From Actinomadura sp. KC06 (lineage in GTDB: Bacteria; Actinomycetota; Actinomycetes; Streptosporangiales; Streptosporangiaceae), in the NCBI RefSeq assembly GCF_004348735.1, contig NZ_SMKT01000042.1:1-58630 (forward strand): DNA of 58,630 nucleotides, in the 5' to 3' direction. Below, one piece after another: positions 25,376 through 35,001 of this stretch. The notes under the pieces are model-generated. The model did not search any database. It was given only the letters and a program-made list of their open reading frames with translations, and was not told where the DNA came from. Both the position numbers and the translations under genes were made by a program. The first letter of the stretch is position 1. Each line of letters begins with the position of its first letter.

Positions 25376-25599
25376 CATCTTTCCGGGACGCGCAAGATTC
25401 CCTAACGGAGGTACCACCGTGAATCCGCCCTCGGCTCCGGCCCCCACGTCCTGATGGACGGCGGCCGCCTGAACAACGCCTATCCGTTCACCGCCGTCGT
25501 CGGCCTCGACGATCTGAAGCTGGCGCTGCTGCTCAACGCCGTCTCCCCGCGGGTCGGCGGCGTGCTGGTACGCGGCGAGAAGGGGACCGCCAAGTCGAC
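25346..25599 (+). repeat. Direct repeat, right (intact) copy
   Basis: Matches 1-254 with one difference (25570). The chelatase gene continues intact past 25599. The two copies are direct repeats separated by 25091 bases, with the uptake operon, RiPP cluster and lipid operon between them. Confidence 0.95.
25419..25454 (+). CDS. 11-codon leader peptide upstream of the chelatase
   Basis: GTG 25419 with CGGAGG at 25406-25411 encodes [11 protein letters not shown], ending in TGA that overlaps the ATG of the chelatase (TGATG). The chelatase itself has no other good ribosome binding site, so ribosomes likely enter at the leader ORF and reinitiate. The Pro-rich content is a feature seen in attenuating leaders, but no control by Pro is proposed. 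The same ORF occurs at 74-109. Confidence 0.6.
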   Translation: MNPPSAPAPTS

Positions 25600-27415
25600 G
25601 GTGGTCCGCGCGCTCGCCGCGCAGCTTCCCGCCGTGGACACCGTGGCGGGCTGCCGGTTCGCCTGCGATCCGGCCGCGCCCGATCCGTCCTGCCCGGACG
25701 GTCCCCACGACCGGGGCGTCCCGCCGGTGCGGCGGCCGTCCGCGCTGGTGGAGCTGCCGGTCGGCGCGTCGGAGGACCGGGTCGCCGGGTCGCTGGACGT
25801 GGAGCGGGCGCTGACCGAGGGTGTCAAGGCGTTCGAGCCGGGCCTGCTCGCGGCGGCGCACCGCGGCGTCCTGTACGTGGACGAGGTGAACCTGCTGCAC
25901 GACCACCTCGTCGATCTGTTGCTGGACGCGGCCGCGCTCGGCACCTGCTACGTCGAGCGGGAGTCGGTGTCGGTCCGGCACGCGGCGCGGTTCCTGCTCG
26001 TCGGGACGATGAACCCGGAGGAGGGCGAGCTGCGCCCGCAGCTGCTCGACCGGTTCGGGCTGACGGTGGAGGTGCGGGCGTCGCGGGTGCCGAAGGAGCG
26101 GGCCGAGGTCGTCCGGAGGCGGCTGGCGTTCGACGCCGATCCGGCGGGGTTCGCGGCGCGCTGGGCCGCCGAGGAGTCCGCGCTGGCCGCTCGCATCGCG
26201 GCGGCGCGGGAGCGGCTGGCGGGCGTCCGGCTGCCGGACGAGCGGCTGGAGCAGATCGCGGCGGTGTGCGCCGGGTTCGAGGTGGACGGCCTGCGCGCCG
26301 ACCTCGTCACGGCGAACGCCGCGCTCGCGCACGCCGCCTGGCACGGCCGCGACGAGGTGGCGGCGGACGACGTCCGCGCCGCCGCCCGGCTGGCGTTGCC
26401 GCACCGCCGCCGCCGCGACCCGTTCGACGCCCCGGGGCTGGACGAGTCGCTGCTGGACGATCTGCTCGACGACACCTCTCCCGATGACGACCCGCCACCC
26501 GGCGGCGACGATGGAGGCACAGGCGATCGGACATCTCCTCCCGAGGGCGGCGCGGACGGATCCGAGCCGCCCGCTCCAGAGGCGGAGGACGGCGAACCGC
26601 CCGGGGGCACGGGCGGAGGCGGCGAGCGGGTCGCGTCCGCCGCCGCGCCGCACGCGGTGCCGCTGCTGCAGGTTCCCGGTGTCGGCGACGGCGTCGCGGG
26701 ACGCCGGTCGCGGTCGCGGACCCCGCGCGGCCGCGTCACCGGAGCACGCCGTCCGGCTGCGAAGGTCCGCGACCCTCACGTGGTGGCGACCATCCTGGCC
26801 GCCGCACCGCACCAGCGGGCGCGCGGCCGGTCGGGCGCCGGGCTCGTGCTGCGGCCGGACGATCTGCGCGAGTCCGTCCGGGAGGGCCGCGAAGGCAACC
26901 TCGTCCTGTTCGTCGTGGACGCCAGCGGCTCGATGGCCGCGCGCCGTCGCATGACCACGGTGAAGACGGCGGTGCTGAGCCTGCTGCTGGACGCCTACCA
27001 GCGCCGAGACAAGATCGGCCTGATCACCTTCCGGGGACGTACGGCCGACCTCGTCCTGCCGCCGACGTCATCGGTCGAGGCGGGCGCGGCCCGGCTGCGC
27101 GCGCTGCCGACCGGGGGCCGCACACCGCTGGCCGCCGGGCTGGTCCGGGCGGCGGAGGTGCTGCGCGCCGAGCGGCTGCGCGACCCGGCGCGGCGGGCGC
27201 TGCTCGTGATCGTCACCGACGGCCGCGCGACGGCCGAGGGTGACGTGGCGCGGGCCGCCGGGCTGCTCGCGGGGACCGCCGGAATCGTCGTCGACTGCGA
27301 GGACGGCCCCGTCCGGCTCGGCCTCGCCGGACGGCTCGCGACGCGGCTCGGGGCACGGCTCGTGCCGCTGGGCGACCTCGACAAGATCGTGCGCGATCAG
27401 CGGAAGGCGGCCTGA
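25454..27415 (+). CDS. Fused ChlI/ChlD-type chelatase subunit for cobalt insertion
   Basis: 653 residues. Residues about 40-240: AAA+ domain with Walker [10 protein letters not shown] (41-49) and Walker B GVLYVDEVNLL (137-147), plus LVGTMNPEEGELRPQLLDRF. Residues about 285-395: acidic/proline-rich linker. Residues about 480-650: VWA domain with MIDAS motif VDASGSM (about 490). Such fusions replace CobS and CobT as the ATPase partner of CobN. Riboswitch control and the following cobO and cobB support cobalt rather than magnesium. Starts at ATG 25454 in overlap with the leader ORF. Confidence 0.85.
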   Translation: MDGGRLNNAYPFTAVVGLDDLKLALLLNAVSPRVGGVLVRGEKGTAKSTVVRALAAQLPAVDTVAGCRFACDPAAPDPSCPDGPHDRGVPPVRRPSALVELPVGASEDRVAGSLDVERALTEGVKAFEPGLLAAAHRGVLYVDEVNLLHDHLVDLLLDAAALGTCYVERESVSVRHAARFLLVGTMNPEEGELRPQLLDRFGLTVEVRASRVPKERAEVVRRRLAFDADPAGFAARWAAEESALAARIAAARERLAGVRLPDERLEQIAAVCAGFEVDGLRADLVTANAALAHAAWHGRDEVAADDVRAAARLALPHRRRRDPFDAPGLDESLLDDLLDDTSPDDDPPPGGDDGGTGDRTSPPEGGADGSEPPAPEAEDGEPPGGTGGGGERVASAAAPHAVPLLQVPGVGDGVAGRRSRSRTPRGRVTGARRPAAKVRDPHVVATILAAAPHQRARGRSGAGLVLRPDDLRESVREGREGNLVLFVVDASGSMAARRRMTTVKTAVLSLLLDAYQRRDKIGLITFRGRTADLVLPPTSSVEAGAARLRALPTGGRTPLAAGLVRAAEVLRAERLRDPARRALLVIVTDGRATAEGDVARAAGLLAGTAGIVVDCEDGPVRLGLAGRLATRLGARLVPLGDLDKIVRDQRKAA

Positions 27416-27416
27416 G

Positions 27417-28019
27417 ATGCCCCAGGGGAAGCCCGCGTCCGTCCCCGACGACGGCCTCACCACGCGGCAGCGCCGCAACCGGCCGCTGCTGATCGTCCAC
27501 ACCGGCCCAGGGAAGGGGAAGTCGACGGCCGCGTTCGGGATGGCACTGCGGGCGTGGAACCAGGGCTGGCCGATCGCGGTGTACCAGTTCGTGAAGTCGG
27601 CGAAATGGCGCATAGGTGAGGAACGCGCGCTGCGAGTGCTGGGCGAGAGCGGCGAGGGCGGGCCGGTCGCCTGGCACAAGATGGGCGAAGGCTGGTCGTG
27701 GATCCGGCGGCCCGGCGCCGAGGACGACCACGCCGCCAACGCGCGGGAGGGCTGGGAGCAGATCAAGCGCGACCTGGCCGCGGGGACGCACCGCTTCTAC
27801 GTCCTGGACGAGTTCACCTACCCGCTCAAGTGGGGCTGGCTCGACCTGGACGACGTGGTGGAGGCGCTCACCGCCCGTCCCGGCGACCAGCACGTCGTCA
27901 TCACCGGACGGGACGCGCCCGACCGGCTCATCGAGGCCGCCGACCTCGTCACGGAGATGGGCAAGGTCCGGCATCCGATGGACACCGGGCAGAAGGGCCA
28001 GCGGGGCATCGAGTGGTGA
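27417..28019 (+). CDS. cobO: Cob(I)yrinic acid a,c-diamide adenosyltransferase
   Basis: 200 residues from ATG 27417, one base after the chelatase stop. Family pattern: LLIVHTGPGKGKSTAAFGMA (P-loop), AVYQFVKSAKWRIGEERAL and FYVLDEFTYPLKWGWLDLDD, then VITGRDAP. It transfers the adenosyl group from ATP to cobalt. The stop overlaps the GTG of cobB. Confidence 0.93.
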   Translation: MPQGKPASVPDDGLTTRQRRNRPLLIVHTGPGKGKSTAAFGMALRAWNQGWPIAVYQFVKSAKWRIGEERALRVLGESGEGGPVAWHKMGEGWSWIRRPGAEDDHAANAREGWEQIKRDLAAGTHRFYVLDEFTYPLKWGWLDLDDVVEALTARPGDQHVVITGRDAPDRLIEAADLVTEMGKVRHPMDTGQKGQRGIEW

Positions 28020-29410
28020 CCGCCCGCCGCGTCCCGCGGTCAGGCGGTGGCGTCCCGCGGTCAGGCGGTGGCGTCCCGCGGCTGGTGGTCGCGGCGCCGG
28101 CGTCCGGGAGCGGGAAGACGACCGTCGCGACGGGGCTGATCGCGGCGCTGCGGGCCCGCGGCCTGGCGGTGTCCCCGCACAAGGTCGGGCCCGACTACAT
28201 CGATCCCGGTTACCACGCGCTCGCGGCCGGGCGTCCCGGCCGCAACCTCGACCCCTGGCTCGTCGGCGAGGAGCGGATCGCACCGCTGTTCCTGCACGGC
28301 GCCGCCGGGTGCGACGTCGCCGTGGTCGAAGGCGTGATGGGCCTGTTCGACGGGCGCGGCGACACTGGGTTCGCGTCCACGGCCCATGTCGCGCGGCTGC
28401 TCGCCGCGCCCGTGGTGCTCGTGGTGGACGCCGCGCGGCAGAGCCGTTCCGTGGCGGCGCTCGTGCACGGCTTCGCGTCGTTCGAGCCGGACGTCCGGGT
28501 GGGCGGTGTCGTCCTGAACCGGGTCGGGTCGGACCGGCACGAGGAGCTGTGCCGTGGCGCGCTGGAGGCCGCGGGCGTGCCGGTGCTCGGGGCGATCCGC
28601 AGGGACGGCGGGGTCGTCACGCCGTCCCGGCATCTGGGCCTGATCCCGGCGGCCGAACGCGGGACGGAGGCCGTGCGCGCGGTCGACCGGCTCGGCGACC
28701 TGGTCGCCCGCGCCTGCGACCTGGACGCCCTGCTGCGGCTCGCCGCCGGCGCTCCCCCGCTGCCGGGCCGGGCCTGGGACCCGTCCGAGCAGGTGGAGAC
28801 GCTGCCGGGCCGTCCGGTGGTCGCCGTCGCGGGCGGACGGGCGTTCACGTTCTCCTACACCGAGCACGCCGAGCTGCTGCGCGCGGCGGGCGCCGACGTC
28901 GCGGTCTTCGACCCGCTGCGCGACGAGACGCTCCCGGACGGCGCCGCCGCGCTCGTCATCGGCGGCGGGTTCCCGGAGGAGCACGCCGCCGAGCTGGCCG
29001 CCAACGCGCCGATGCGCGCGGCCGTCGCCGCGTTCCGCGGCCCGATCGCCGCGGAATGCGCGGGCCTGCTCTACCTGTGCGAGGAACTCGACGGACGGGC
29101 CATGTGCGGGCGGGTGCCGGGACGGGCGCGGATGACGTCCCGGCTGACGCTCGGATACCGGGACGCGGTCGCGGTGGCGGAATCGCCGCTGACCCGTCCG
29201 GGCGAACGGTTCCACGGCCACGAGTTCCACCGGACGGCCCTGACCACCACCGCCGGCCCCCTCTTCCGGTGGAAGGACGCCGCCGACGGGTTCGGCGACG
29301 ACCGGATCACCGCGTCGTACCTGCATCTGCACTGGGCCGGGCATCCGGAGGCGGCTCAGCGGCTGGTGTCGTCCTCGTCGTCCTCCAGGTCGCCCTCCGC
29401 CTTGAGATAG
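28016..29410 (+). CDS. cobB: Cobyrinic (hydrogenobyrinic) acid a,c-diamide synthase
   Basis: 464 residues from GTG 28016 (GTGA overlap with cobO). P-loop VVAAPASGSGKTTVATGL, then HKVGPDYIDPGYH and GVMGLFDG; the glutamine amidotransferase half has IAAECAGLLYL with the nucleophile Cys and HGHEFHRTAL. It amidates the a and c acetate side chains with glutamine and ATP. Two 21-bp repeats near the start encode VPRSGGG twice. The last 18 codons are antisense to the cobN end and encode SSSSSSRS, an unusual tail. Confidence 0.92.
   Translation: MTARRVPRSGGGVPRSGGGVPRLVVAAPASGSGKTTVATGLIAALRARGLAVSPHKVGPDYIDPGYHALAAGRPGRNLDPWLVGEERIAPLFLHGAAGCDVAVVEGVMGLFDGRGDTGFASTAHVARLLAAPVVLVVDAARQSRSVAALVHGFASFEPDVRVGGVVLNRVGSDRHEELCRGALEAAGVPVLGAIRRDGGVVTPSRHLGLIPAAERGTEAVRAVDRLGDLVARACDLDALLRLAAGAPPLPGRAWDPSEQVETLPGRPVVAVAGGRAFTFSYTEHAELLRAAGADVAVFDPLRDETLPDGAAALVIGGGFPEEHAAELAANAPMRAAVAAFRGPIAAECAGLLYLCEELDGRAMCGRVPGRARMTSRLTLGYRDAVAVAESPLTRPGERFHGHEFHRTALTTTAGPLFRWKDAADGFGDDRITASYLHLHWAGHPEAAQRLVSSSSSSRSPSALR
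28031..28081 (+). repeat. 21-bp in-frame tandem repeat in cobB
   Basis: gtcccgcggtcaggcggtgg plus c occurs at 28031-28051 and 28052-28072, with the first 9 bases again at 28073-28081. It encodes VPRSGGG-VPRSGGG-VPR just ahead of the P-loop strand, and may vary in copy number between strains. Confidence 0.85.
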
Positions 29411-32400
29411 ACCTCCTGGAGGCCCTGGAGGACGTCCGGGTCCGGGTGCTCCCACATGCCGCGCTCGGCCGCCTCGAGCAGCCGTTCGGCGATGCCGTGC
29501 AGCGCCCACGGGTTGGACTCCGCCATGAACGCGCGGTTCTCCTCGTCCAGGACGTAGGCGGCGGTGAGCCGGTCGTACATCCAGTCGGCCATGACGCCGG
29601 TGGTGGCGTCGTAGCCGAACAGGTAGTCGACGGTCGCGGCCAGCTCGAACGCGCCCTTGTAGCCGTGCCGCCGCATCGCCGCCAGCCAGTTCGGGTTGAC
29701 GACGCGGGCACGGAAGATCCGCGCGGTCTCCTCCGACAGCGTCCGGGTGCGGACCGCGTCCGGGCGGGTGCTGTCGCCGACGTAGGCGGCGGGGTCGCGG
29801 CCGGTCAGCGCTCGCACGGTCGCGATCATCCCGCCGTGGTACTGGAAGTAGTCGTCGGAGTCGGCGATGTCGTGCTCGCGGGTGTCGATGTTCTTGGCCG
29901 CCACGGCGATCCGCCGGTAGGCGCTCTCCATGTCGGCGCGGGCCGGGACTCCGTCGAGGTCGCGGCCGTAGGCGTGGCCGCCCCACACCGCGTACACCTC
30001 GGCGAGGTCGGCGTCGTCGCGCCAGTTGCGGCTGTCGATGAGCGGCAGCAGGCCCGCGCCGTAGGCGCCGGGCGCCGACCCGAAGACGCGGAGGGTGGCG
30101 CGCCGGTCGTCGCCGTGCCGCTCCCGGTCGGCCTTGACGTGCGCGCGGACGTAGTTGGCGTCGCCGGGCTCGTCCAGGGCGGCGACGAGCCGGACGGCGT
30201 CGTCCAGCATCGCGACGACGTGCGGGAACGCGTCCCGGAAGAACCCGCTGATGCGGACGGTCACATCGATGCGCGGCCGGCCCAGCTCGGCGGGCGGGAC
30301 CGGCTCCAGCCGGGTGACGCGGCGGGACGCCTCGTCCCACTCCGGGCGGACGCCGAGCAGTGCCAGCACCTCGGCGACGTCGTCGCCCGCCGTGCGCATC
30401 GCGCTCGTCCCCCACACCGACAGGCCCACCGAGCGCGGCCATTCGCCGTGGTCGGCTCGGTAGCGCTCCAGCAGCGACTCGGCCATCGCCTGCCCGGTCT
30501 CCCAGGCGAGGCGGCTCGGCACGGCGCGCGGGTCCACGGAGTAGAAGTTGCGGCCGGTCGGCAGGACGTTGATCAGGCCGCGCAGCGGCGAGCCGCTCGG
30601 CCCGGCGGGGACGTAGCCGCCGTCCAGCGCGTGAAGGACGTGGTCGATCTCGTCGGTCGTGCGGGCCAGGCGCGGGACGACCTCCGTCGCGGCGAACGTC
30701 AGCACCCGTGCCACGAGATCACAGCGTTCCGCGGGTACATGCGCGGCGACCCGCGTGACCGCGTCCACCTGCCAGCCGGTGTCCTCCATCGCCTGGACGA
30801 GGGAGCGGGCGGCGGCTTCGGCGGCGTCCACGTCGGCGAGCGCCTCGCTGCCGTCCTCGGCGAGGCCGAGCGCCTCGCGCAGACCGGGCAGCGTCTCGCG
30901 TCCCGACCACATCTGCCGTGCGCGCAGCATGGCCAGCACCAGGTCGACGCGGGCCGCGCCGGCCGGGGCCTCGCCGAGGACGTGCAGGCCGTCGCGGATC
31001 TGCGCGTCCTTCACCTCGCACAGCCAGCCGTCGACGTGCAGGATGAAGTCGTCGAACTCGGCGTCGTGGGGACGGTCGTCCAGGCCGAGGTCGTGGTCGA
31101 GTTTCGCGGCCTGGATCAGCGTCCAGATCTGCGCGCGGATCGCGGGCAGCTTCGCCGGGTCCATCGCGGCGATCGTGGCGTGCTCGTCCAGGAGCTGTTC
31201 GAGGCGGGCGATGTCGCCGTAGGTCTCGGCGCGGGCCATCGGCGGGACCATGTGGTCCACGAGCACGGCGTGCGCGCGGCGCTTGGCCTGCGTGCCCTCG
31301 CCGGGGTCGTTGACGAGGAACGGGTAGATCAGCGGGACGTCGCCGAGCGCCGCGTCGGTGCCGCACGACGCCGACATGCCCGCCGCCTTGCCGGGCAGCC
31401 ATTCCAGGTTGCCGTGCTTGCCGACGTGCACGATCGCGTGCGCGCCGAACTCGTCCGACAGCCACCGGTAGGCGGCCAGGTAGTGGTGGCTGGGCGGCAG
31501 GTCGGGGTCGTGGTAGATCGCGATGGGGTTCTGGCCGAAACCGCGCGGCGGCTGCACCATGACGACGACGTTCCCGGCGCGGAGGGCGGCGAGGACGATG
31601 TCGCCGTCCTGGACGAACAGCTCCCCGGGCGGCGGGCCCCAGTGCCGCTCCATCGCGTCCCGGAGGTCTTCCGGGAGGGTGCGGTACCAGCGCTCGTAGG
31701 ACGCGGCGGAGATCCGGACGGGGTTGCCCGCGAGCTGCTCCTCGGTGAGCCAGTCCTCGTCCTGCCCGCCCGCCGCGATCAGCGCGTGGACGAGCGCGTC
31801 CCCGTCCTGGTCCGCGACTCCGGGGAAGCCGTCACCGAGGTCGTGTCCCGCGCCGGCGAGCCGGGACAGGAGCCGGACGGTGCTCGCCGGGGTGTCCAGG
31901 CCGACCGCGTTGCCGACGCGGGAATGCTTCGTCGGGTACGCCGACAGCATCACGACCAGGCGGCGCTCGGCGGGCGGGGTGTGCCGCAGGCGGCCGTGCC
32001 GGACGGCGATGCCCGCGACCCGCGCCGCTCGCTCGGGGTCGGCGGCGTAGACCGTGAGGCCGTCCTCGCCGGTCTCCTTGAACGAGAACGGGACCGTGAT
32101 GATCCGTCCGTCGAACTCGGGGATGGCGACCTGCGACGCGGCGTCCAGCGGGGACAGGCCGTCGTCGCTCTCCTCCCAGTCGGCCCGGGGCATGGTGAGG
32201 CACAGGCCCTGCAGGATCGGGACGTCCAGCTCGGCGAGGGCGCCGACGTCCCACGCCTCGTCGTCGCCGCCCGCCCCGGCGGTCGCGGGCCGCGACCCGC
32301 CCGCCGCGAGCACCGTCACGACGAGCGCGTCCGCTTCGCGCAGCGTGGCCAGCAGGTCCGGCTCCGCGGTGCGCAGCGAGGAGCAGAACACCGGCAGCGC

Positions 32401-32973
32401 CCGTCCGCCCGCGTCCTCCACGGCGGTGCACAGCGCCTCGACGAACGCGGTGTTACCGGCCATGTGATGGGCGCGGTAGTAGAGCACCCCGACCACGGGG
32501 CCCTCGGACGTGCGTGGCTCGCGCTCCAGGCGTCCCCACGTCGGTGTCGGCTGCGGCGGCGCGAACCCTCGGCCGGTCAGCAGCACGGTGTCGGACAGGA
32601 AGGCATGCAGCTCGGCCAGGTTCGCGGGCCCGCCGTGCGCGAGATAGGCGTGCGCGTCGGCGCACACGCCTCCGCTCACCGTGGACAGCTCCATCAGCTC
32701 GGCGTCGGGCGCCTGCTCCCCGCCGAGCACGACCACCGGCCGCGGGCCCGCCAGCAGCGCGTCCAGCCCGTCCTCCCAAGCGCGCCGCCCGCCGAGCAGC
32801 CGGACGACGATCAGATCAGCGCCGTCGACCAGCTCCGGCAGGTCGTCCACAGCGAGCCGTGCGGGATTTCCGAGCCGGTAGGGGGCGCCGGACGCGCGGG
32901 CGCTCAGCAGGTCGGTGTCGGACGTCGAGAGCAGCAGGACGGTGCGCTCCTGCGTGGACGTGTCGGCGGACAC
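29356..32973 (-). CDS. cobN: Cobaltochelatase large subunit CobN
   Basis: 1205 residues from GTG 32973, chosen for its AGGGGGAGG site; ORF start 33018 lies closer to the riboswitch. Typical CobN blocks are seen, e.g. GRIITVPFSFKE, NVVVMVQPPRGFGQNPIAIY, HIVHVGKHG-like AIVHVGKHGNLEWLPGKA and FFRDAFPHVVAMLDDAV. It binds hydrogenobyrinic acid a,c-diamide and inserts cobalt together with the ChlID partner. Its own riboswitch controls it. Its 3' end overlaps cobB by 55 bases. Confidence 0.93.
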   Translation of the reverse strand: MSADTSTQERTVLLLSTSDTDLLSARASGAPYRLGNPARLAVDDLPELVDGADLIVVRLLGGRRAWEDGLDALLAGPRPVVVLGGEQAPDAELMELSTVSGGVCADAHAYLAHGGPANLAELHAFLSDTVLLTGRGFAPPQPTPTWGRLEREPRTSEGPVVGVLYYRAHHMAGNTAFVEALCTAVEDAGGRALPVFCSSLRTAEPDLLATLREADALVVTVLAAGGSRPATAGAGGDDEAWDVGALAELDVPILQGLCLTMPRADWEESDDGLSPLDAASQVAIPEFDGRIITVPFSFKETGEDGLTVYAADPERAARVAGIAVRHGRLRHTPPAERRLVVMLSAYPTKHSRVGNAVGLDTPASTVRLLSRLAGAGHDLGDGFPGVADQDGDALVHALIAAGGQDEDWLTEEQLAGNPVRISAASYERWYRTLPEDLRDAMERHWGPPPGELFVQDGDIVLAALRAGNVVVMVQPPRGFGQNPIAIYHDPDLPPSHHYLAAYRWLSDEFGAHAIVHVGKHGNLEWLPGKAAGMSASCGTDAALGDVPLIYPFLVNDPGEGTQAKRRAHAVLVDHMVPPMARAETYGDIARLEQLLDEHATIAAMDPAKLPAIRAQIWTLIQAAKLDHDLGLDDRPHDAEFDDFILHVDGWLCEVKDAQIRDGLHVLGEAPAGAARVDLVLAMLRARQMWSGRETLPGLREALGLAEDGSEALADVDAAEAAARSLVQAMEDTGWQVDAVTRVAAHVPAERCDLVARVLTFAATEVVPRLARTTDEIDHVLHALDGGYVPAGPSGSPLRGLINVLPTGRNFYSVDPRAVPSRLAWETGQAMAESLLERYRADHGEWPRSVGLSVWGTSAMRTAGDDVAEVLALLGVRPEWDEASRRVTRLEPVPPAELGRPRIDVTVRISGFFRDAFPHVVAMLDDAVRLVAALDEPGDANYVRAHVKADRERHGDDRRATLRVFGSAPGAYGAGLLPLIDSRNWRDDADLAEVYAVWGGHAYGRDLDGVPARADMESAYRRIAVAAKNIDTREHDIADSDDYFQYHGGMIATVRALTGRDPAAYVGDSTRPDAVRTRTLSEETARIFRARVVNPNWLAAMRRHGYKGAFELAATVDYLFGYDATTGVMADWMYDRLTAAYVLDEENRAFMAESNPWALHGIAERLLEAAERGMWEHPDPDVLQGLQEVYLKAEGDLEDDEDDTSR

Positions 32974-33017
32974 GGCGGATCCTCCCCCTGGGGTCCTCGC
33001 CCCGGTCGCGGGTGTCA

Positions 33018-33165
33018 CGACGGCGGGAGTGTCCTGGCTCCCGGATCGGCGCTCGCCCCGGCCTTCCCGTCCACGAGGGACAGTGGCCTCAAGCGGGGGT
33101 CGCTCCCCGGTGACAGTGGCGGGACCGCGCCGGATTCACACCGGCTTCCTCCACTGCCGTCGTCA
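33018..33165 (-). ncRNA. Cobalamin riboswitch upstream of cobN
   Basis: Minus strand: GGAAGCCGGTGTGAATCCGG, GCGGTCCCGCCACTGT, and at the far end GGGAGCCAGGACACTCCC, the B12 box. It sits directly before the cobN start region. With the two at about 25 kb this makes three separate B12-sensing leaders in one locus. Boundaries estimated. Confidence 0.9.
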
Positions 33166-33274
33166 TTCAGAGCGTACGGCAGCGCGGGCCGCCCGCAAAC
33201 CGGGTGGCCGAGCGGAGCTCGTCCTTTGACTGGCGGCGGGTGGGGGCTGGAGGACGGGGGCTAACATCCTCATC

Positions 33275-34384
33275 GTGCCGAATGTCCAAGCAGCGGGGAG
33301 GTCGCGCGCCGACGCGTGCCCCGGGACGCTGCAGACCCACGACGCCGCCGACGGGCCGCTGGCGCGCGTCCGCGTCCCCGGTGGCTCGGTGACGTCCGCG
33401 CAGCTCAGGACGCTCGGCGTGGCGGCCCGTGAGCTGGGACGGGACGTGATCGAGCTGACGTCGCGGGGCAACCTCCAGCTGCGCGGCGTGCGCGACCCGG
33501 CGGAACTCGCGGAACGCGTCGCCGCCGCCGCGCTGCTCCCGTCGCCCGCCCATGAGCGGGCGCGCAACATCGTCGCGTCCCCTCTCGGCGGACGCGGCCG
33601 GGACGGCGTCCTGGAAACCGATCCGCTCGCCGCGGAACTGGATCGGGCGCTGTGCGCGCGTCCCCGGCTGGCCGGGTTGCCGGGACGTTTCCTGTTCGCG
33701 CTCGACGACGGCACCGGCGACGTCGCGTCCCTGAACGCCGACCTGACGCTCGTCCCCGAGGGCCTGCTTCTCGCGGGCGCCCGCCTCGACCTGCCCTGCG
33801 GGAACCCGGTGGCGGTGCTCGTCACGGCGGCGGAGGCGTTTCTCGACGTCCGCGGTGACGCGTGGCGGCTGGCGGAGATCCCGGACGGGGCGCGCCTCGT
33901 CGCGGAACGGCTGGGCGGGGCCCTGGCCGACGGGCCGCGCGTCCAGGATCCGCCGCCCGCACACGCGGGGGTCATCGGCCAACGGGACGGGCGATTCGCG
34001 CTGGAGGTCGTGCCGCCGCTCGGACGGCTGTCGGGCGCGCAGGCCGAAGCGCTCGCCGAGGTCGCGCCCGACGTCCGGATAACACCGTGGCGCAGCGTCG
34101 TCATACGCGACCTGACCAGTGCGAACGTGCACCGCATCGCGGCGCTCCTTCGCGCGGCGGGGTTCGCCGCCGACCCGGCTTCGCCCTGGGTCGGAGTCAC
34201 CGCGTGCACGGGCAGTCCCGGCTGCGCGAAGTCGCGAGGCGACGTGCAGGGCGAGGCACGGCGCTGGGTGGACGGCCTGGACCGCGCTCCCGGAACCCGC
34301 GTCCACTGGACGGGCTGTGACCGCCACTGCGGTATGCCGCGCGGTCCGATCGTCCTGAAAACGGCAGGCGGGCAAGAGCGGTGA
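33275..34384 (+). CDS. cobG: Precorrin-3B synthase-type sirohaem/Fe-S protein
   Basis: 369 residues from GTG 33275. The first part has the ferredoxin-like half-domain of nitrite/sulfite reductases ([13 protein letters not shown]) and the C-terminal half carries the cluster ligands [12 protein letters not shown] and [12 protein letters not shown]. CobG uses oxygen to hydroxylate precorrin-3A in the aerobic B12 route. It leads the cobG-cobH-cobIJ run. Confidence 0.85.
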   Translation: MPNVQAAGRSRADACPGTLQTHDAADGPLARVRVPGGSVTSAQLRTLGVAARELGRDVIELTSRGNLQLRGVRDPAELAERVAAAALLPSPAHERARNIVASPLGGRGRDGVLETDPLAAELDRALCARPRLAGLPGRFLFALDDGTGDVASLNADLTLVPEGLLLAGARLDLPCGNPVAVLVTAAEAFLDVRGDAWRLAEIPDGARLVAERLGGALADGPRVQDPPPAHAGVIGQRDGRFALEVVPPLGRLSGAQAEALAEVAPDVRITPWRSVVIRDLTSANVHRIAALLRAAGFAADPASPWVGVTACTGSPGCAKSRGDVQGEARRWVDGLDRAPGTRVHWTGCDRHCGMPRGPIVLKTAGGQER

Positions 34385-35001
34385 CCGACTACATCCGGGA
34401 CGGCGCCGAGATCTACCGGCGGTCGTTCGCGACCATCCGCGCGGAGGCCGACCTGGCGGGCCTGCCGGACGACGTCGCGCGCGTCGCCGTCCGCATGATG
34501 CACGCCTGCGGGATGACCGATCTCGTCGACGACCTGGCCTGGTCGCCGGGCGTCGTCGCGAAGGCGCGGGCGGCGCTGCTCGGCGAGGCGCCCGTGCTGT
34601 GCGACGCGGGGATGGTCGCGTCCGGCATCACCCGGGCCCGGCTGCCCGCCGGCAACGAGGTCGTGTGCACGCTCGGCGACCCGCGCGTCCCGGAGCTCGC
34701 GGCGCGGCTCGGCACCACCCGGAGCGCGGCGGCCCTAGACCTGTGGCTCGACCGGCTGGACGGCGCGGTCGTCGCGGTCGGCAACGCGCCGACCGCGCTG
34801 TTCCGGCTGCTGGAGCTGGTCGCCGCGGGCGCGGCGCGTCCCGCGGCGGTCCTCGGGATCCCGGTCGGGTTCGTCGGCGCGGTCGAGTCGAAGGAGGCCC
34901 TCGCCGCGAGCGGCCTGCCGCACCTGGTGGTGCGCGGGCGCCGCGGCGGCAGCGCGATGACGGCGGCGGCGGTCAACGCCATCGCCAGTGAGGCGGAATG
35001 A
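34381..35001 (+). CDS. cobH: Precorrin-8X methylmutase
   Basis: 206 residues from GTG 34381, overlapping the cobG stop. [11 protein letters not shown] includes the catalytic His; DAGMVASGI and [13 protein letters not shown] are typical blocks. It shifts a methyl group from C11 to C12 to give hydrogenobyrinic acid. Confidence 0.94.
   Translation: MTDYIRDGAEIYRRSFATIRAEADLAGLPDDVARVAVRMMHACGMTDLVDDLAWSPGVVAKARAALLGEAPVLCDAGMVASGITRARLPAGNEVVCTLGDPRVPELAARLGTTRSAAALDLWLDRLDGAVVAVGNAPTALFRLLELVAAGAARPAAVLGIPVGFVGAVESKEALAASGLPHLVVRGRRGGSAMTAAAVNAIASEAE

Noticed and set aside
27616..33264. A plus-strand open frame of 1882 codons across the cobO-cobN region
   Set aside because: It is a shadow of high-GC coding on the other frames and strand; cobO, cobB and cobN all show family motifs there.
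33166..33274. A cobalamin riboswitch for cobG
   Set aside because: The only core elements here are on the minus strand and belong to cobN.
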